From: Burkholderiaceae bacterium
GTDB lineage: Bacteria > Pseudomonadota > Gammaproteobacteria > Burkholderiales > Burkholderiaceae_D
Direction: 5' to 3'
Assembly (NCBI GenBank): GCA_031291325.1
Contig: JARLJG010000068.1
Span: 1-64,000, forward strand
DNA: 64,000 bases
Shown here: in pieces, positions 52,863 through 61,816 of the stretch
Layout of the letters: every line of letters begins with the position of its first letter
Position numbering within the stretch: the first letter of the stretch is position 1
The notes under the pieces: model-generated
Seen by the model: the letters and a program-made list of their open reading frames with translations, nothing else
Told to the model about the DNA's origin: nothing
Databases searched by the model: none
Position numbers and translations under genes: made by a program

Positions 52863-53667
52863 TCGCTTGAGCGGCTCCGGCATCGGCGTTCGCCTCGTTC
52901 GCGGGACGACGTGGCAGCTACGGCTGTTTTTTACCGCGCTGCAGTTTTATACCCGTTTGCCGGTCCCGCGCCGGCTCGGCTTCGAGGAGTCATGGCTGCA
53001 ACCGGCGGTGCGCTATTTGCCGCTGGTCGGTTGGATCGTGGCGGCGCTGTGCGCTGCGATCTATCGGCTCGCGATCATTGTATGGCCGCCCGCGATTGCG
53101 GTGCTGTTGTCGGTCGCCTGCGGCTTGTTGCTGACCGGCGCGTTGCACGAGGACGGTTTTGCCGACATGTGCGACGGTTTCGGCGGCGGCGCTAACAGGC
53201 AACGCGTGCTCGATATCATGAAAGACTCGCGCATCGGCGTCTATGGCGCAATCGGTATCGGCCTGTTGCTGGCATTGAAGTGCGTGGCGCTGGCGTCGAT
53301 GCCGTCGCCCCTGGTGCCGCTTGCTTTGCTGGTGGCTCACCCGGCTTCGCGCTTGTTTGCGGCGTCGCTGACCTGGCGTCTGGACTACGCCAGGAGCGAG
53401 GGCAAGGCGGCATTCCTGTCCAGGCGGATGACTGGCGGCGAATTTTCCTTTGCCGCGCTGACTGCGTTCGCCCCGGCGTGCTTGATGCTGGCCAGCGGCT
53501 TGGTCTCATGGAAGAGTCTGGCCACGGGCACATTTTTGGCTGCTCTGGTCTGCGTATTGTTGGCGCGTCTGTTTTTGCGCCGGATTGGCGGCTATACCGG
53601 CGATTGCCTTGGTGCCGTGCAGCAAGCGACCGAGGTCGGATTTTATCTTGGCTTGCTGGCCTGCTAA
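52855..53667 (+). CDS. cobS: Adenosylcobinamide-GDP ribazoletransferase CobS
   Basis: A 270-residue integral membrane enzyme that joins adenosylcobinamide-GDP to alpha-ribazole(-phosphate). Landmarks are FFTALQFYTRLPVPR, ALHEDGFADMCDGFGGGANRQRVLDIMKDSRIGVYGAIG (seen as HEDGFADMCDGFGGG and IMKDSRIGVYG, with acidic metal ligands), HPASRLFAASLTWRLDYAR, and RRIGGYTGDCLGAVQQATEV. Six or more hydrophobic helices. GTG 52855 overlaps cobT. Followed by a palindromic element rather than directly by cobC. Confidence 0.94.
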   Translation: MPDRLSGSGIGVRLVRGTTWQLRLFFTALQFYTRLPVPRRLGFEESWLQPAVRYLPLVGWIVAALCAAIYRLAIIVWPPAIAVLLSVACGLLLTGALHEDGFADMCDGFGGGANRQRVLDIMKDSRIGVYGAIGIGLLLALKCVALASMPSPLVPLALLVAHPASRLFAASLTWRLDYARSEGKAAFLSRRMTGGEFSFAALTAFAPACLMLASGLVSWKSLATGTFLAALVCVLLARLFLRRIGGYTGDCLGAVQQATEVGFYLGLLAC

Positions 53668-53698
53668 TTGCTTATGCTATCGTAGTCGACAATCTTAT

Positions 53699-53824
53699 GG
53701 GCACCTCCAATAATTGCCAAAAGTGTCCAAGGTCGAGTCGAGGAGCGGACATGTACGCGGGTACATCGAGCACCGGAGATTCGAGATTGGGCGCTTTTGG
53801 CAATTATTAGAATTAGAGGCGCCC
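53699..53824. repeat. 126-bp long imperfect palindrome (MITE/REP-like element)
   Basis: The ends are GGGC...GCCC. A perfect 15-bp inverted repeat, AATAATTGCCAAAAG (53709-53723) / CTTTTGGCAATTATT (53794-53808), encloses a further imperfect stem (GGTCGAGTCGAGG with TTCGAGATT) and the tip ATGTAC/GTACAT (53751-53756, 53761-53766). The whole is symmetrical about 53761. It sits between cobS and cobC. Its form suggests a mobile or repeated non-autonomous element or a strong mRNA structure. No second copy was noticed in this window. Confidence 0.75.
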
Positions 53825-53847
53825 TTATTCCACAAAGATAAATTTCC

Positions 53848-54402
53848 ATGCGTCTCTATCTGGTTCGTCATCCTGAACCTATGGTCAAGCCCGATACCTG
53901 CTACGGCAGTTCGGACGTGAACGTGAGCGCCGTCCAGTGCGAACGGGTCGGCACGGCCTTGTTGTCGACGCTTCCCCAGGATGTTGCGATATTTTCCAGC
54001 CCGTTGCGGCGCTGCGCCGAATTGGCAAAATGGCTGTCGGCGGAGTTCGGGCAGAGGCCCGTCGTGTACGACGATCGCTTGGCGGAGATGCATTTCGGCC
54101 GCTGGGAACTACGCCAGTGGAGCGATATTCCGCGCGCAGAGGTCGAGGCGTGGGCGAAAGAGGTCGTGACTTATCGGCCGGGCGGCGGCGAAAGCGTGTT
54201 GCAAATGGCAATGCGGGTGCGTCAATTCCATGAGGAATTGTTGCACAGCCATCAAGACAACGCAGTCGTCATATGCCATGCCGGCACCATACGCATGCTG
54301 CTGGCTTGTCAGCGCGGTTTGCCGCTGGCCGAGATGGCCCGCTATGCGGCCCAGGTGCGACATAAGGTCGCGTTCGGCGAAACCATCCTGCTCGATATTT
54401 GA
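53848..54402 (+). CDS. cobC: Alpha-ribazole phosphatase CobC (histidine phosphatase)
   Basis: A 184-residue phosphatase predicted to dephosphorylate alpha-ribazole-5'-phosphate or adenosylcobalamin-5'-phosphate. The N-terminal motif is RLYLVRHPEPMVKPDTCYGSSDV; RHP in place of RHG is common in this subfamily. SSPLRRCAELA, MHFGRWELRQWSDIP and VICHAGTIRMLLA supply the other catalytic residues. In context after cobT-cobS the B12 role is well supported. Confidence 0.88.
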   Translation: MRLYLVRHPEPMVKPDTCYGSSDVNVSAVQCERVGTALLSTLPQDVAIFSSPLRRCAELAKWLSAEFGQRPVVYDDRLAEMHFGRWELRQWSDIPRAEVEAWAKEVVTYRPGGGESVLQMAMRVRQFHEELLHSHQDNAVVICHAGTIRMLLACQRGLPLAEMARYAAQVRHKVAFGETILLDI

Positions 54403-54421
54403 GCCTCCAGCAAATCGCGCG

Positions 54422-54450
54422 TTGCCGGCGCAGTGCGTTGCGGCTATAAT
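54422..54450 (+). promoter_or_regulatory. Promoter of the riboswitch-controlled btu/cob operon
   Basis: TTGCCG (54422-54427) and a perfect TATAAT (54445-54450) have 17-bp spacing. Transcription would begin near 54457, exactly where the cobalamin riboswitch starts. Confidence 0.7.
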
Positions 54451-54457
54451 CACACCG

Positions 54458-54680
54458 TTTTGGTGCTCGCCTGCATGCTCATGCAGGCGGTTAAACGGGA
54501 AACACGAGGCCGAGCCAATCGGCTAACGTGTGCTGCCCCCGCAACGGTAAACAAGCGTCGCCTCGCGACGAGTCGTCTTTCTATACCACTGTGCGATTGC
54601 ATGGGAAGGTACGACGGCAAGCCCCATCGATGAATTTCGAGAGGCTTGAATTGTGAGCCCGGATACCGGCCAAGACAGGT
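54458..54680 (+). ncRNA. Cobalamin riboswitch (AdoCbl-class)
   Basis: Core conserved elements occur in order: GGTGCTCGCC start of P2, TTAAACGGGAAAC, CTAACGTGTGCTGCCCCCGC with AACGGTAA (L5/P6 core), and the B12 box AGCCCGGATACCGGCC at about 54656-54672. Between them is the variable hairpin region GCGTCGCCTCGCGACG. It lies 160-390 nt upstream of btuB. Binding of adenosylcobalamin should reduce expression of btuB and probably of the following genes. Confidence 0.95.
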
Positions 54681-54843
54681 GGAACTGCTGCGGACGGGGA
54701 TCTTCGCGAGGCGGCTGGCATCGGCGCGGCGCATCGCCGCTCGCCTGCGCCACGCCCTTCGTGTATCTCAATCCCGGTAATTCTGTTCAATCCTGCCGAC
54801 GGGGAAGTCGGCCGGTTGTGCTGTTATTCGCCAGTGAAAAATC

Positions 54844-56769
54844 ATGTTCTCATTTGTTTCTCCCAGTAGCCGCGTTCTCTTGTCGCGCGCCGCTTGCACG
54901 CGTGCCGCCCTTAAACCGCTGGTTGTCGCCGTGGCGATTGCCTTACCCACCATATCTCTTGCGCAAACGACCAGCGCCGGCAGCGACCAGACCGTCATCG
55001 TGACAGCCGCGCGCTCTGCACAGGCGCCGTTCGACGTGCTTAGCGACAATATCTTCATTTCCGCCGACGAAATTGCGCAGTCCGGGCAAACCATTCTGCT
55101 CGATTTGCTGCAGCAAAAGCGCGGTATCGAAATTGCTACCAACGGTGGCCCGGGAAGTGTCTCGTCGGTGTATATTCGCGGCGCCAATACGCCGCAAAGT
55201 ATCGTGTTGATCGATGGCGTGCGCATCGGCTCGTCGACCGCTGGCGGCGCGACCTGGGAAAACATTCCGCTGTCGCAGATCGATCATATTGAAATCGTCT
55301 ACGGCCCGTTGAGCGCCATGTATGGCGCCGACGCGATGGGCGGCGTGGTGCAAATATTCACCAAGCAAGGCGCTGGCGCACTGCATTCCAGCGCGGCTGT
55401 CGGCGTTGGTTCATACGGTACCTACACGGTCGATGTCGGCGTCGCCGGCAGCAGCAGCGGCGACAACATATTCCGGTATTCAATCGACGCATCGCGCGAC
55501 GAATCCAGCGGGTTTCCGGCAGCCACGCCCGCCTCGTATTTTTACAATCCCGCCAAGGAAGGCTATGGCAAGGACGGTGCAAGCGTTCTGCTAAGCATGG
55601 ATGTAGCGCAAGGGCACGCAGTAGGACTCAACCTCTTGTACAGCAGCAATAATGCGCAATTCGCCAACGGCCCCGGTTACGTGCCCAGTACAGTTGAGCA
55701 TCTCGGCACGTATGCGGTATATGCGCGCGACCAATTTGTTCCGGGTTGGACCAGCTTGGTGCAGTTATCGCAATCGGACGATAAAAACTGGTCTTCCAAT
55801 GGCCCGGACTGGCTCGCCTACGGTTATAGCGCGCCGGCCAGCACGTTCTATACGACGCAGAACGATTTGAGCTGGCAAAACGATTTTGCGATTGGAACCG
55901 ACGTGTTGCAAGTGATTGCGGAACGGCGCGAGGAAAAGGTGGACACCAATGCCGGCTTCGGCGGCGATCGCAATACCAATTCGATTGCCGCATCGTACCA
56001 ATGGAAAAACGGCAATCAGCTTGCGATGGCCAGTATCCGCGACGACGACAGCACGCAATACGGCTCCCAGACCACCGGCGGTCTGGCCTACGGCTACAAG
56101 CTTGGCAGCGCGTTGCGCGTCAATGCCAGCGTGGGCACGAGCTTTCGCGCGCCGACTTTCAATGAGTTGTACTATCCCGACTACGGCAATCCTGCGATCA
56201 AGCCGGAGAAAGGCAGGAACGCGGAAGCGGGCGTTTATTACGAAGACGGCAGTTCGCAATGGAGTGCCGTGTATTACCGCAACCGCATCACTGACTTGAT
56301 CGTCGATGCGCCGACTTGTCCGATCAATTCGACCAGTTACCCATATGGTTGCGCCTACAATGTGGACAGCGTGACTTTAAGCGGGGTAACCGTAGGCGCA
56401 CGCACCAAGATCGGTAATTTTACATTGCACGGGTCGCTCGATTTCCAGGATCCGCGCGACGAAACCACCGACACGATCCTGGCCCGTCGTTCCAGGGAAC
56501 ATGGCAGCATCGGCGTCGATTACAGCGAGGGTAAAATCCAGGCTGGCTTCGACAGCATATTTTCCGGGAAACGCTACGACAACGAGGCGAATACGCAAGT
56601 CCTGGGCGGTTACGGGCTGTTGAACTTGCATGCGAACTACGCGTTGAACAAAGACTGGACCGTGTTTGGCCGTTGGAACAACGTGTTGAACAAGAATTAT
56701 GAACTGGCCTACGGTTTCAACACGCCTGGTTCGAATTTGTTTGTCGGCATGCGTTACGGACTCAACTAG
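54844..56769 (+). CDS. btuB: TonB-dependent vitamin B12 receptor BtuB
   Basis: A 641-residue outer-membrane beta-barrel receptor. A signal peptide (LVVAVAIALPTISLAQ) precedes a TonB box (QTVIVTAARS). The plug domain includes ILLDLLQQKRGIEIATNGGPGSVSSVYIRG seen as LLQQKRGIEI and VYIRGANTPQS, then VLIDGVRIGSS, IEIVYGPLSAMYGADAMGGVVQIFT. The barrel ends FVGMRYGLN with typical C-terminal aromatic and Asn. Its leader carries the cobalamin riboswitch, which identifies the ligand better than homology alone. Confidence 0.94.
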   Translation: MFSFVSPSSRVLLSRAACTRAALKPLVVAVAIALPTISLAQTTSAGSDQTVIVTAARSAQAPFDVLSDNIFISADEIAQSGQTILLDLLQQKRGIEIATNGGPGSVSSVYIRGANTPQSIVLIDGVRIGSSTAGGATWENIPLSQIDHIEIVYGPLSAMYGADAMGGVVQIFTKQGAGALHSSAAVGVGSYGTYTVDVGVAGSSSGDNIFRYSIDASRDESSGFPAATPASYFYNPAKEGYGKDGASVLLSMDVAQGHAVGLNLLYSSNNAQFANGPGYVPSTVEHLGTYAVYARDQFVPGWTSLVQLSQSDDKNWSSNGPDWLAYGYSAPASTFYTTQNDLSWQNDFAIGTDVLQVIAERREEKVDTNAGFGGDRNTNSIAASYQWKNGNQLAMASIRDDDSTQYGSQTTGGLAYGYKLGSALRVNASVGTSFRAPTFNELYYPDYGNPAIKPEKGRNAEAGVYYEDGSSQWSAVYYRNRITDLIVDAPTCPINSTSYPYGCAYNVDSVTLSGVTVGARTKIGNFTLHGSLDFQDPRDETTDTILARRSREHGSIGVDYSEGKIQAGFDSIFSGKRYDNEANTQVLGGYGLLNLHANYALNKDWTVFGRWNNVLNKNYELAYGFNTPGSNLFVGMRYGLN

Positions 56770-56800
56770 GCGGGGGCAGGCTGATGAATAAGGGCGGCAA

Positions 56801-57847
56801 GTGAACGCGATACCAGGCGAATTGATCGGGATGCGACCGAGGACTCCAGGGCATAGGGCGTGTTTGGTCTTGTCGTGCCTGACGGCAGCTGCGGTGCTAT
56901 GCATCCTGGGCGCGTGCGCGGTTGGCTCGGTTGCCTTGTCGCCGGCGGATCTGCTGGCAGCGGTGCGCGGTCTTGCCGGCGGCGCGCCCGACAGCCTTGC
57001 CGCTACCTTGCTGGACTTGCGCCTGACCAGGGCATTGACCGCCTTCATCGTCGGCGGCACCTTGGCGCTGGCTGGCGTGATGATGCAGGCCTTGTTGCGC
57101 AATCCGCTGGCCGACCCGTATGTGCTCGGCGTCTCCGGCGGCGCAGCGGTCGGCGCGTTGGCTGCGATGCTGCTGTTTGCGGCGATGTGGGCGGTCGATG
57201 TGGCAGCCTTCGGCGGCGCGCTGGCGGTGGCGTTGTTGTTGTTCTTGCTGGCGTACCGCGATTTGCGCGGCGGCGTGGTCGAAGGCAATGCGTCGCTGTT
57301 GTTGCTGACCGGCGTCATCGTGGCTTCAGGTTGCGGCGCGTTGGTGACGCTGATGTTGTCGATTGCGCCGGACAGCCGCTTGCGCGGCATGGTGTTTTGG
57401 CTGATCGGCGATTTGTCCGGCGCGCAGTTGCGCTGGTTGCCGTTCTTGATCTTGTCGGGCGCGCTGATGTTTGCGCTGCGCGTGGCGCGCTCGATCAATG
57501 TGCTGGCTTTGCATGCCGACGTCGCCGCCACGCTGGGGATACGGGTCAATTCCTTGCGCCAGGGGCTGTTTGTGTGCGCGGCGGTGCTGACTGCCAGTGC
57601 CGTCAGCACGGCAGGCAGCATCGGCTTTGTCGGCTTGATCGTGCCGCATGCGTGCCGCTTTGCGCTCGGCTCGGATCATCGGTTGTTGCTGCCGTCGGCG
57701 ACCTTGGTCGGCGGCACTTTCCTGGTGCTGGCCGATACGCTTGCGCGTTGCGTGCTGGCGCCGCAGCAATTGCCGGTCGGCGTGATTACCGCGTTGATCG
57801 GCGTGCCGGTCTTTTTGCTGCAATTGCACCGGATGCATCGGCGATGA
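56801..57847 (+). CDS. btuC: Vitamin B12 ABC transporter permease BtuC
   Basis: A 348-residue FecCD-family permease. LRLTRALTAFIVGGTLALAGVMMQALLRNPLADPYVLGVSGGAAVGAL is visible as RLTRALTAFIVGGTLALAG and NPLADPYVLGVSGG. GSIGFVGLIVPHACRFALGSDHRLLLP near the C terminus is the family's second hallmark. About ten TM helices. GTG start; 31 bp after btuB. Its last bases overlap btuD (ATGA). Confidence 0.92.
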   Translation: MNAIPGELIGMRPRTPGHRACLVLSCLTAAAVLCILGACAVGSVALSPADLLAAVRGLAGGAPDSLAATLLDLRLTRALTAFIVGGTLALAGVMMQALLRNPLADPYVLGVSGGAAVGALAAMLLFAAMWAVDVAAFGGALAVALLLFLLAYRDLRGGVVEGNASLLLLTGVIVASGCGALVTLMLSIAPDSRLRGMVFWLIGDLSGAQLRWLPFLILSGALMFALRVARSINVLALHADVAATLGIRVNSLRQGLFVCAAVLTASAVSTAGSIGFVGLIVPHACRFALGSDHRLLLPSATLVGGTFLVLADTLARCVLAPQQLPVGVITALIGVPVFLLQLHRMHRR

Positions 57848-58608
57848 TTGCTACCGATAAGCTCGATCTGCGCGTTGGCGCGCGCGCGTTGCTCAACCAA
57901 CTCGATTGGCGCATCGAAGCAGGGCAGTGCTGGTGCGTAATCGGGCGCAACGGCGCCGGCAAGAGCACGCTGTTGCGCACGCTGGCCGGCTTGCGCGCCG
58001 CCGACGCCGGCGCGGTAAAAATCGGCGGACGCCTGCTGGCGGATTGGCCGCTGGCGCAACTGGCGCGCGAACGCGCGTATCTGCCGCAAGCGCGCGGCGA
58101 TGCGTTTTCCTACTCGGTGCTGGAAACCGTGCTGGCGGCGCGCCATCCTTACAATGATAGTCGCTACTGGGAATCGGACGAAGATTTCCGCGCCGCCAAC
58201 GACGCCTTGAAGACGATGGATGTGCAGCATCTTGCCAAGCGCGATTTGCGTACGCTGTCAGGCGGCGAGCGGCAACGGGTGGCGATTGCCGCCGTGGTCG
58301 CGCAAGACACGCCGATCATGTTGCTCGACGAGCCGGCCAATGCACTCGACCTCGCGCACCAGGTCGGCGCGATGAATCTGTTGGCGCAATTGTGCGAAAC
58401 GGCGCGCAAGGCGATTGTGCTGGTCAGCCACGATCTCAATTTGGCGTATGCGGTGGCCACTCATGCGCTGTTGTTGATGGATGACGGCAGTTGGCATGCC
58501 GGCGCGGTCGATCAGGTAATGCTTTCGCCGTTGTTGAGCGAGTGTCTCGGGCATCCGATCGAAACCGTGCAGCACGGTGCGCGCCCCATTTTTCTACCCA
58601 TGAGCTGA
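57844..58608 (+). CDS. btuD: Vitamin B12 ABC transporter ATPase BtuD
   Basis: A 254-residue ABC ATPase. Walker A is IGRNGAGKSTLLRTLAG, the Q-loop YLPQARGD, the signature LSGGERQRVAIAAVVAQ, Walker B PIMLLDEPANALDLAH and the H-switch VLVSHDLNLAYA. ATG 57844 overlaps the btuC stop by 4 bp; the longer in-frame ORF upstream lies inside btuC in another frame and is not real. Confidence 0.93.
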   Translation: MIATDKLDLRVGARALLNQLDWRIEAGQCWCVIGRNGAGKSTLLRTLAGLRAADAGAVKIGGRLLADWPLAQLARERAYLPQARGDAFSYSVLETVLAARHPYNDSRYWESDEDFRAANDALKTMDVQHLAKRDLRTLSGGERQRVAIAAVVAQDTPIMLLDEPANALDLAHQVGAMNLLAQLCETARKAIVLVSHDLNLAYAVATHALLLMDDGSWHAGAVDQVMLSPLLSECLGHPIETVQHGARPIFLPMS

Positions 58609-58634
58609 GATAGTAATCGGAAGAATAGATCGAC

Positions 58635-59183
58635 ATGACTAGAACCTTGATCCTCGGCGGTGCGCGTTCCGGCAAAAGCACGCATGCGGAGGCTTTGGCC
58701 GCTGCTTCCGGCAAGAACGTGACCTATGTGGCGACCGCGCAAGTGCATGACGCAGAGATGAGCGCGCGCATCGCGTTGCATCGGCAACAGAGAAACCAGC
58801 AATGGACGACGGTCGAAGAACCGCTGGCCCTGGGCGACGTGATCGAGCGATGCAGTACGCCCGACTCGGTGATCCTGGTCGATTGCCTGACGCTTTGGCT
58901 TTCCAATTTGTTGTTTTCAGAAGCGACGGATTTCCCGGAAATCGGCGTCATCGCAGCGCCCGCGTGTTTTCACGAACAACGCGCAAAGTTCATTCACGCA
59001 TTGCGGCACGCGCAAGGCGACGTGATTTTGGTGTCGAATGAAGTCGGCGCCGGCATCGTGCCGACCGGCGCGGTATCGCGCTGGTTTGTCGACGAGGCCG
59101 GGCGCTTGCATCAAGAGCTGGCAGCGCTGTGCGAACAGGTGTTGCTGATCGTCGCGGGCCTGCCGCTGAAATTGAAGGCTTGA
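58635..59183 (+). CDS. cobU: Adenosylcobinamide kinase/guanylyltransferase CobU (CobP)
   Basis: A 182-residue bifunctional enzyme that phosphorylates and then guanylylates adenosylcobinamide to give the CobS substrate. P-loop LILGGARSGKSTHAEALA, VTYVATAQVHDAEMSARIALHRQQR (with the phospho-His region), VILVDCLTLWLSNLL and VSNEVGAGIVPTGAVSRWFVDEAG are all characteristic. Located between btuD and btuF. Confidence 0.94.
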   Translation: MTRTLILGGARSGKSTHAEALAAASGKNVTYVATAQVHDAEMSARIALHRQQRNQQWTTVEEPLALGDVIERCSTPDSVILVDCLTLWLSNLLFSEATDFPEIGVIAAPACFHEQRAKFIHALRHAQGDVILVSNEVGAGIVPTGAVSRWFVDEAGRLHQELAALCEQVLLIVAGLPLKLKA

Positions 59184-59264
59184 CGATGTTGTTCGGCTTG
59201 AGTCTGGCCGTGGTTGCCGTCTCAGGCGCTCGCGCAACGCGCTGCGGCTGAATAGGGGGAGCGA

Positions 59265-60146
59265 ATGAAACGAATTTTGATCTGCATAATCTGGTGCCTG
59301 ACGGCGCATGCAAATGCCGCCATCAGCGTGGTCGACGATGACGGCAATACCGTTGTATTGTCGCATCCGGCGCAACGCATCATTACCCTGGCACCGCATC
59401 TGACGGAAATGATGTTCGCGGTCGGCGCCGGCCCGCGCATCGTCGGCACGGTCACCTATAGCGACTTTCCGGCGGAAGCGAAGCGCATCCCCTTGATCGG
59501 CGACAATCTGCATATCGATCTGGAGCGCGTGGCGGCATTGAAGCCCGATTTGCTGGTCGTCTGGCAGCATGGCAATGCATCGCGCGAGTTGGATGCCTTG
59601 CGCCAGCTCGGGATTCCGTTGTTCTATAGCGAACCGCACGATCTGGCGCAGATTCCCGACACCTTGACGCGCCTGGGCCGCTTGGCTGGCACCGATGCCA
59701 AGGCGCAGCAAGTCGCCGATTCGATGCGCACGCAACTCAATAATCTGGCGGCGCGCTATGCGCATCGCCCCAATGTGCGCGTGTTCTATCAAGTATGGGA
59801 CAAACCCTTGTACACCTTGAACGGCAAGCACTACGTCAGCGACGTGATTCGCCTGTGCGGCGGCGAGAATATTTTTGCCGGCTTGACCACGACAGCGCCG
59901 GTGGTCGGCGTCGAAGCGGTGTTGCAGGAAAATCCCGAAGCGATCATGACCGGCGATTTGCGCAAGGAAGAAAACGGCTTGGCGCTGTGGAAAGCCTATC
60001 CGCGCATGCTGGCGGTGCAGCGCGGCAATCTGTTTGCATTCGATCCCGATTTGCTGGTGCGCCCCGGCCCGCGCATCGTCGACGGCGCAGCGGCGGTGTG
60101 CGAAAAGCTCGACTTGGCGCGCAGCCGCAGGGAACCGCGCAAATGA
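59265..60146 (+). CDS. btuF: Cobalamin-binding periplasmic protein BtuF
   Basis: A 293-residue ABC substrate-binding protein of the helical-backbone class. Signal peptide [18 protein letters not shown]. The Fe/B12-type folds are [32 protein letters not shown], seen as [15 protein letters not shown] and [10 protein letters not shown], then [27 protein letters not shown] and [39 protein letters not shown] precedes the ATG. Completes the BtuBCDF uptake system. Its stop overlaps cobQ by 4 bp. Confidence 0.92.
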   Translation: MKRILICIIWCLTAHANAAISVVDDDGNTVVLSHPAQRIITLAPHLTEMMFAVGAGPRIVGTVTYSDFPAEAKRIPLIGDNLHIDLERVAALKPDLLVVWQHGNASRELDALRQLGIPLFYSEPHDLAQIPDTLTRLGRLAGTDAKAQQVADSMRTQLNNLAARYAHRPNVRVFYQVWDKPLYTLNGKHYVSDVIRLCGGENIFAGLTTTAPVVGVEAVLQENPEAIMTGDLRKEENGLALWKAYPRMLAVQRGNLFAFDPDLLVRPGPRIVDGAAAVCEKLDLARSRREPRK

Positions 60147-61591
60147 GCTTCCCGTTCTCGACGTTGATGGTGCAGGGCACCACGTCCGACGCCGGCAAGA
60201 GCACGGTGGTCGCGGCACTGTGCCGTTTGCTGTTGCGCGATGGCGTCAAGGTCGTGCCGTTCAAGCCGCAAAACATGGCGTTGAACAGTGCCGTTACCGT
60301 CGATGGCGGCGAGATCGGACGTGCGCAGGCATTGCAGGCACAGGCAGCGGGGCTGCCGGCGCACACCGACATGAACCCGGTGCTATTGAAACCCGCCAGC
60401 GATACCGGCGCGCAAGTCATCATCCACGGCAAAGTGCATGCCGACATGAATGCACGCGACTATCACAACTACAAGACGGTGGCGATGCAAGCGGCGCTGC
60501 AATCGTACCGGCGTTTGACGGCGGGCTACGACAGCATCATTGTCGAGGGCGCAGGCAGTCCGGCAGAAATCAATTTGCGCGACCGCGACATCGCCAACAT
60601 GGGTTTCGCCGAAGCAGTCGATTGTTCGGTGATCCTGGTGGCCGATATCGATCGCGGCGGCGTATTTGCGCACATCGTCGGCACGCTCGATTGCCTGTCC
60701 GCCAGCGAGCGCGCGCGCATCGTCGGCTTCGTCATCAATCGTTTTCGCGGCGATATCGGTTTGTTGCAGCCGGGGCTGGAATGGCTGGAACAGCGCACCG
60801 GCAAGCCGGTGTTGGCGGTCTTGCCGTACCTGCATGGCTTGTTTCTGGATGCGGAAGACGCGATCCAGGTTGCGCAGACAGCGGGAGGGCGATTCCGCGT
60901 CGTCGTGCCGGTTATTCCGCGCATCAGCAACCATACCGATTTCGATGCCTTGCGCGCGCATCCCGAGGTCGACCTGCGCTTCGTCGGGCCGGGGCAGGCA
61001 ATTCCGGCCGCCGACCTGATCGTCCTGCCTGGCAGCAAGAATACGCGCGCCGATCTGACCTGGCTGATCGAAAACGGCTGGCGCGACGCGCTGCGCAAGC
61101 ATGTGCGCTATGGCGGCAAGTTGATCGGCATTTGCGGCGGCTTTCAAATGCTCGGCTTGACTGTCGACGATCCGCACGGCGTCGAGGGCGCAGCCGGCAA
61201 GACGGCGGCGTTCGGCCTGCTCGACATGCACACCGATTTGAAGCAGGAAAAGCGCTTGACCCATGTCGACGGGCGCTGCGCCTTCGCCGACGCGGCGGTA
61301 AGCGGCTATGAAATCCACATGGGCGTATCGCGCAGCGTTGGCGCCGGCATTCCCGCTTTCCAGATCGACGGACAAGCCGAGGGGCTGCGATCGGCTGACG
61401 ATCAAGTGCTTGGCACTTACCTGCATGGGATATTCGACCACCCGGAAGCCTGTTCGGCCTTGTTGGACTGGGCCGGATTGCGCGACCCGGTTGCGGTCGA
61501 TGTCGCGCAATTGCGCGAACAGAGCATCGACCGTATTGCCGATGCGGCATTGCCTTTATATCGGGCGCTGCAGGCGTTGGGGCAGCGTTAG
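60143..61591 (+). CDS. cobQ: Cobyric acid synthase CobQ
   Basis: A 482-residue glutamine-dependent amidotransferase. The N-terminal synthetase domain begins [22 protein letters not shown] (P-loop), [65 protein letters not shown]. The C-terminal class I glutaminase domain has [13 protein letters not shown] with its Cys nucleophile and [20 protein letters not shown] with the His/Glu pair. It amidates adenosylcobyrinic acid a,c-diamide. ATG 60143 overlaps btuF. Last gene of the B12 run. Confidence 0.94.
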   Translation: MSFPFSTLMVQGTTSDAGKSTVVAALCRLLLRDGVKVVPFKPQNMALNSAVTVDGGEIGRAQALQAQAAGLPAHTDMNPVLLKPASDTGAQVIIHGKVHADMNARDYHNYKTVAMQAALQSYRRLTAGYDSIIVEGAGSPAEINLRDRDIANMGFAEAVDCSVILVADIDRGGVFAHIVGTLDCLSASERARIVGFVINRFRGDIGLLQPGLEWLEQRTGKPVLAVLPYLHGLFLDAEDAIQVAQTAGGRFRVVVPVIPRISNHTDFDALRAHPEVDLRFVGPGQAIPAADLIVLPGSKNTRADLTWLIENGWRDALRKHVRYGGKLIGICGGFQMLGLTVDDPHGVEGAAGKTAAFGLLDMHTDLKQEKRLTHVDGRCAFADAAVSGYEIHMGVSRSVGAGIPAFQIDGQAEGLRSADDQVLGTYLHGIFDHPEACSALLDWAGLRDPVAVDVAQLREQSIDRIADAALPLYRALQALGQR

Positions 61592-61816
61592 CGCACGCGG
61601 TCGGCGGCAGACAAGCATCGCGACTGCGCAAGTCGGGTATCGAAGGGGCGGGCCACAATTATCTGCTATCATTAAACCCTACTGCCCGCCCAATATATCC
61701 ATAGCTCGTGACATAAGCTTTGTCAATTGCGGAAATGCGCAACCAGGCGACAACCAGCTTGAAATTCAAGAGCATCGTTATTACACTAATCCAGATTTGT
61801 CGACGTGGAGTTCCTT

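Noticed and set aside
53714-53920. Short ORFs inside the 126-bp palindrome
   Set aside because: They arise from the symmetry of the repeat, which gives open frames on both strands, and have no ribosome binding site.
56860-57843. Upstream extension of the btuD frame into btuC
   Set aside because: The btuC frame covers this stretch with a complete permease. ATG 57844 overlaps the btuC stop in the usual ATGA form.
59185-59250. 21-codon ORF (MLFGLSLAVV...) between cobU and btuF
   Set aside because: Looks briefly like the start of a membrane protein such as CobD/CbiB, but it is too short to support and no remnant continues.
59795-60142. Upstream extension of the cobQ frame into btuF
   Set aside because: Residues before 60143 are basic low-complexity sequence read from btuF. 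Family homology starts at [12 protein letters not shown].
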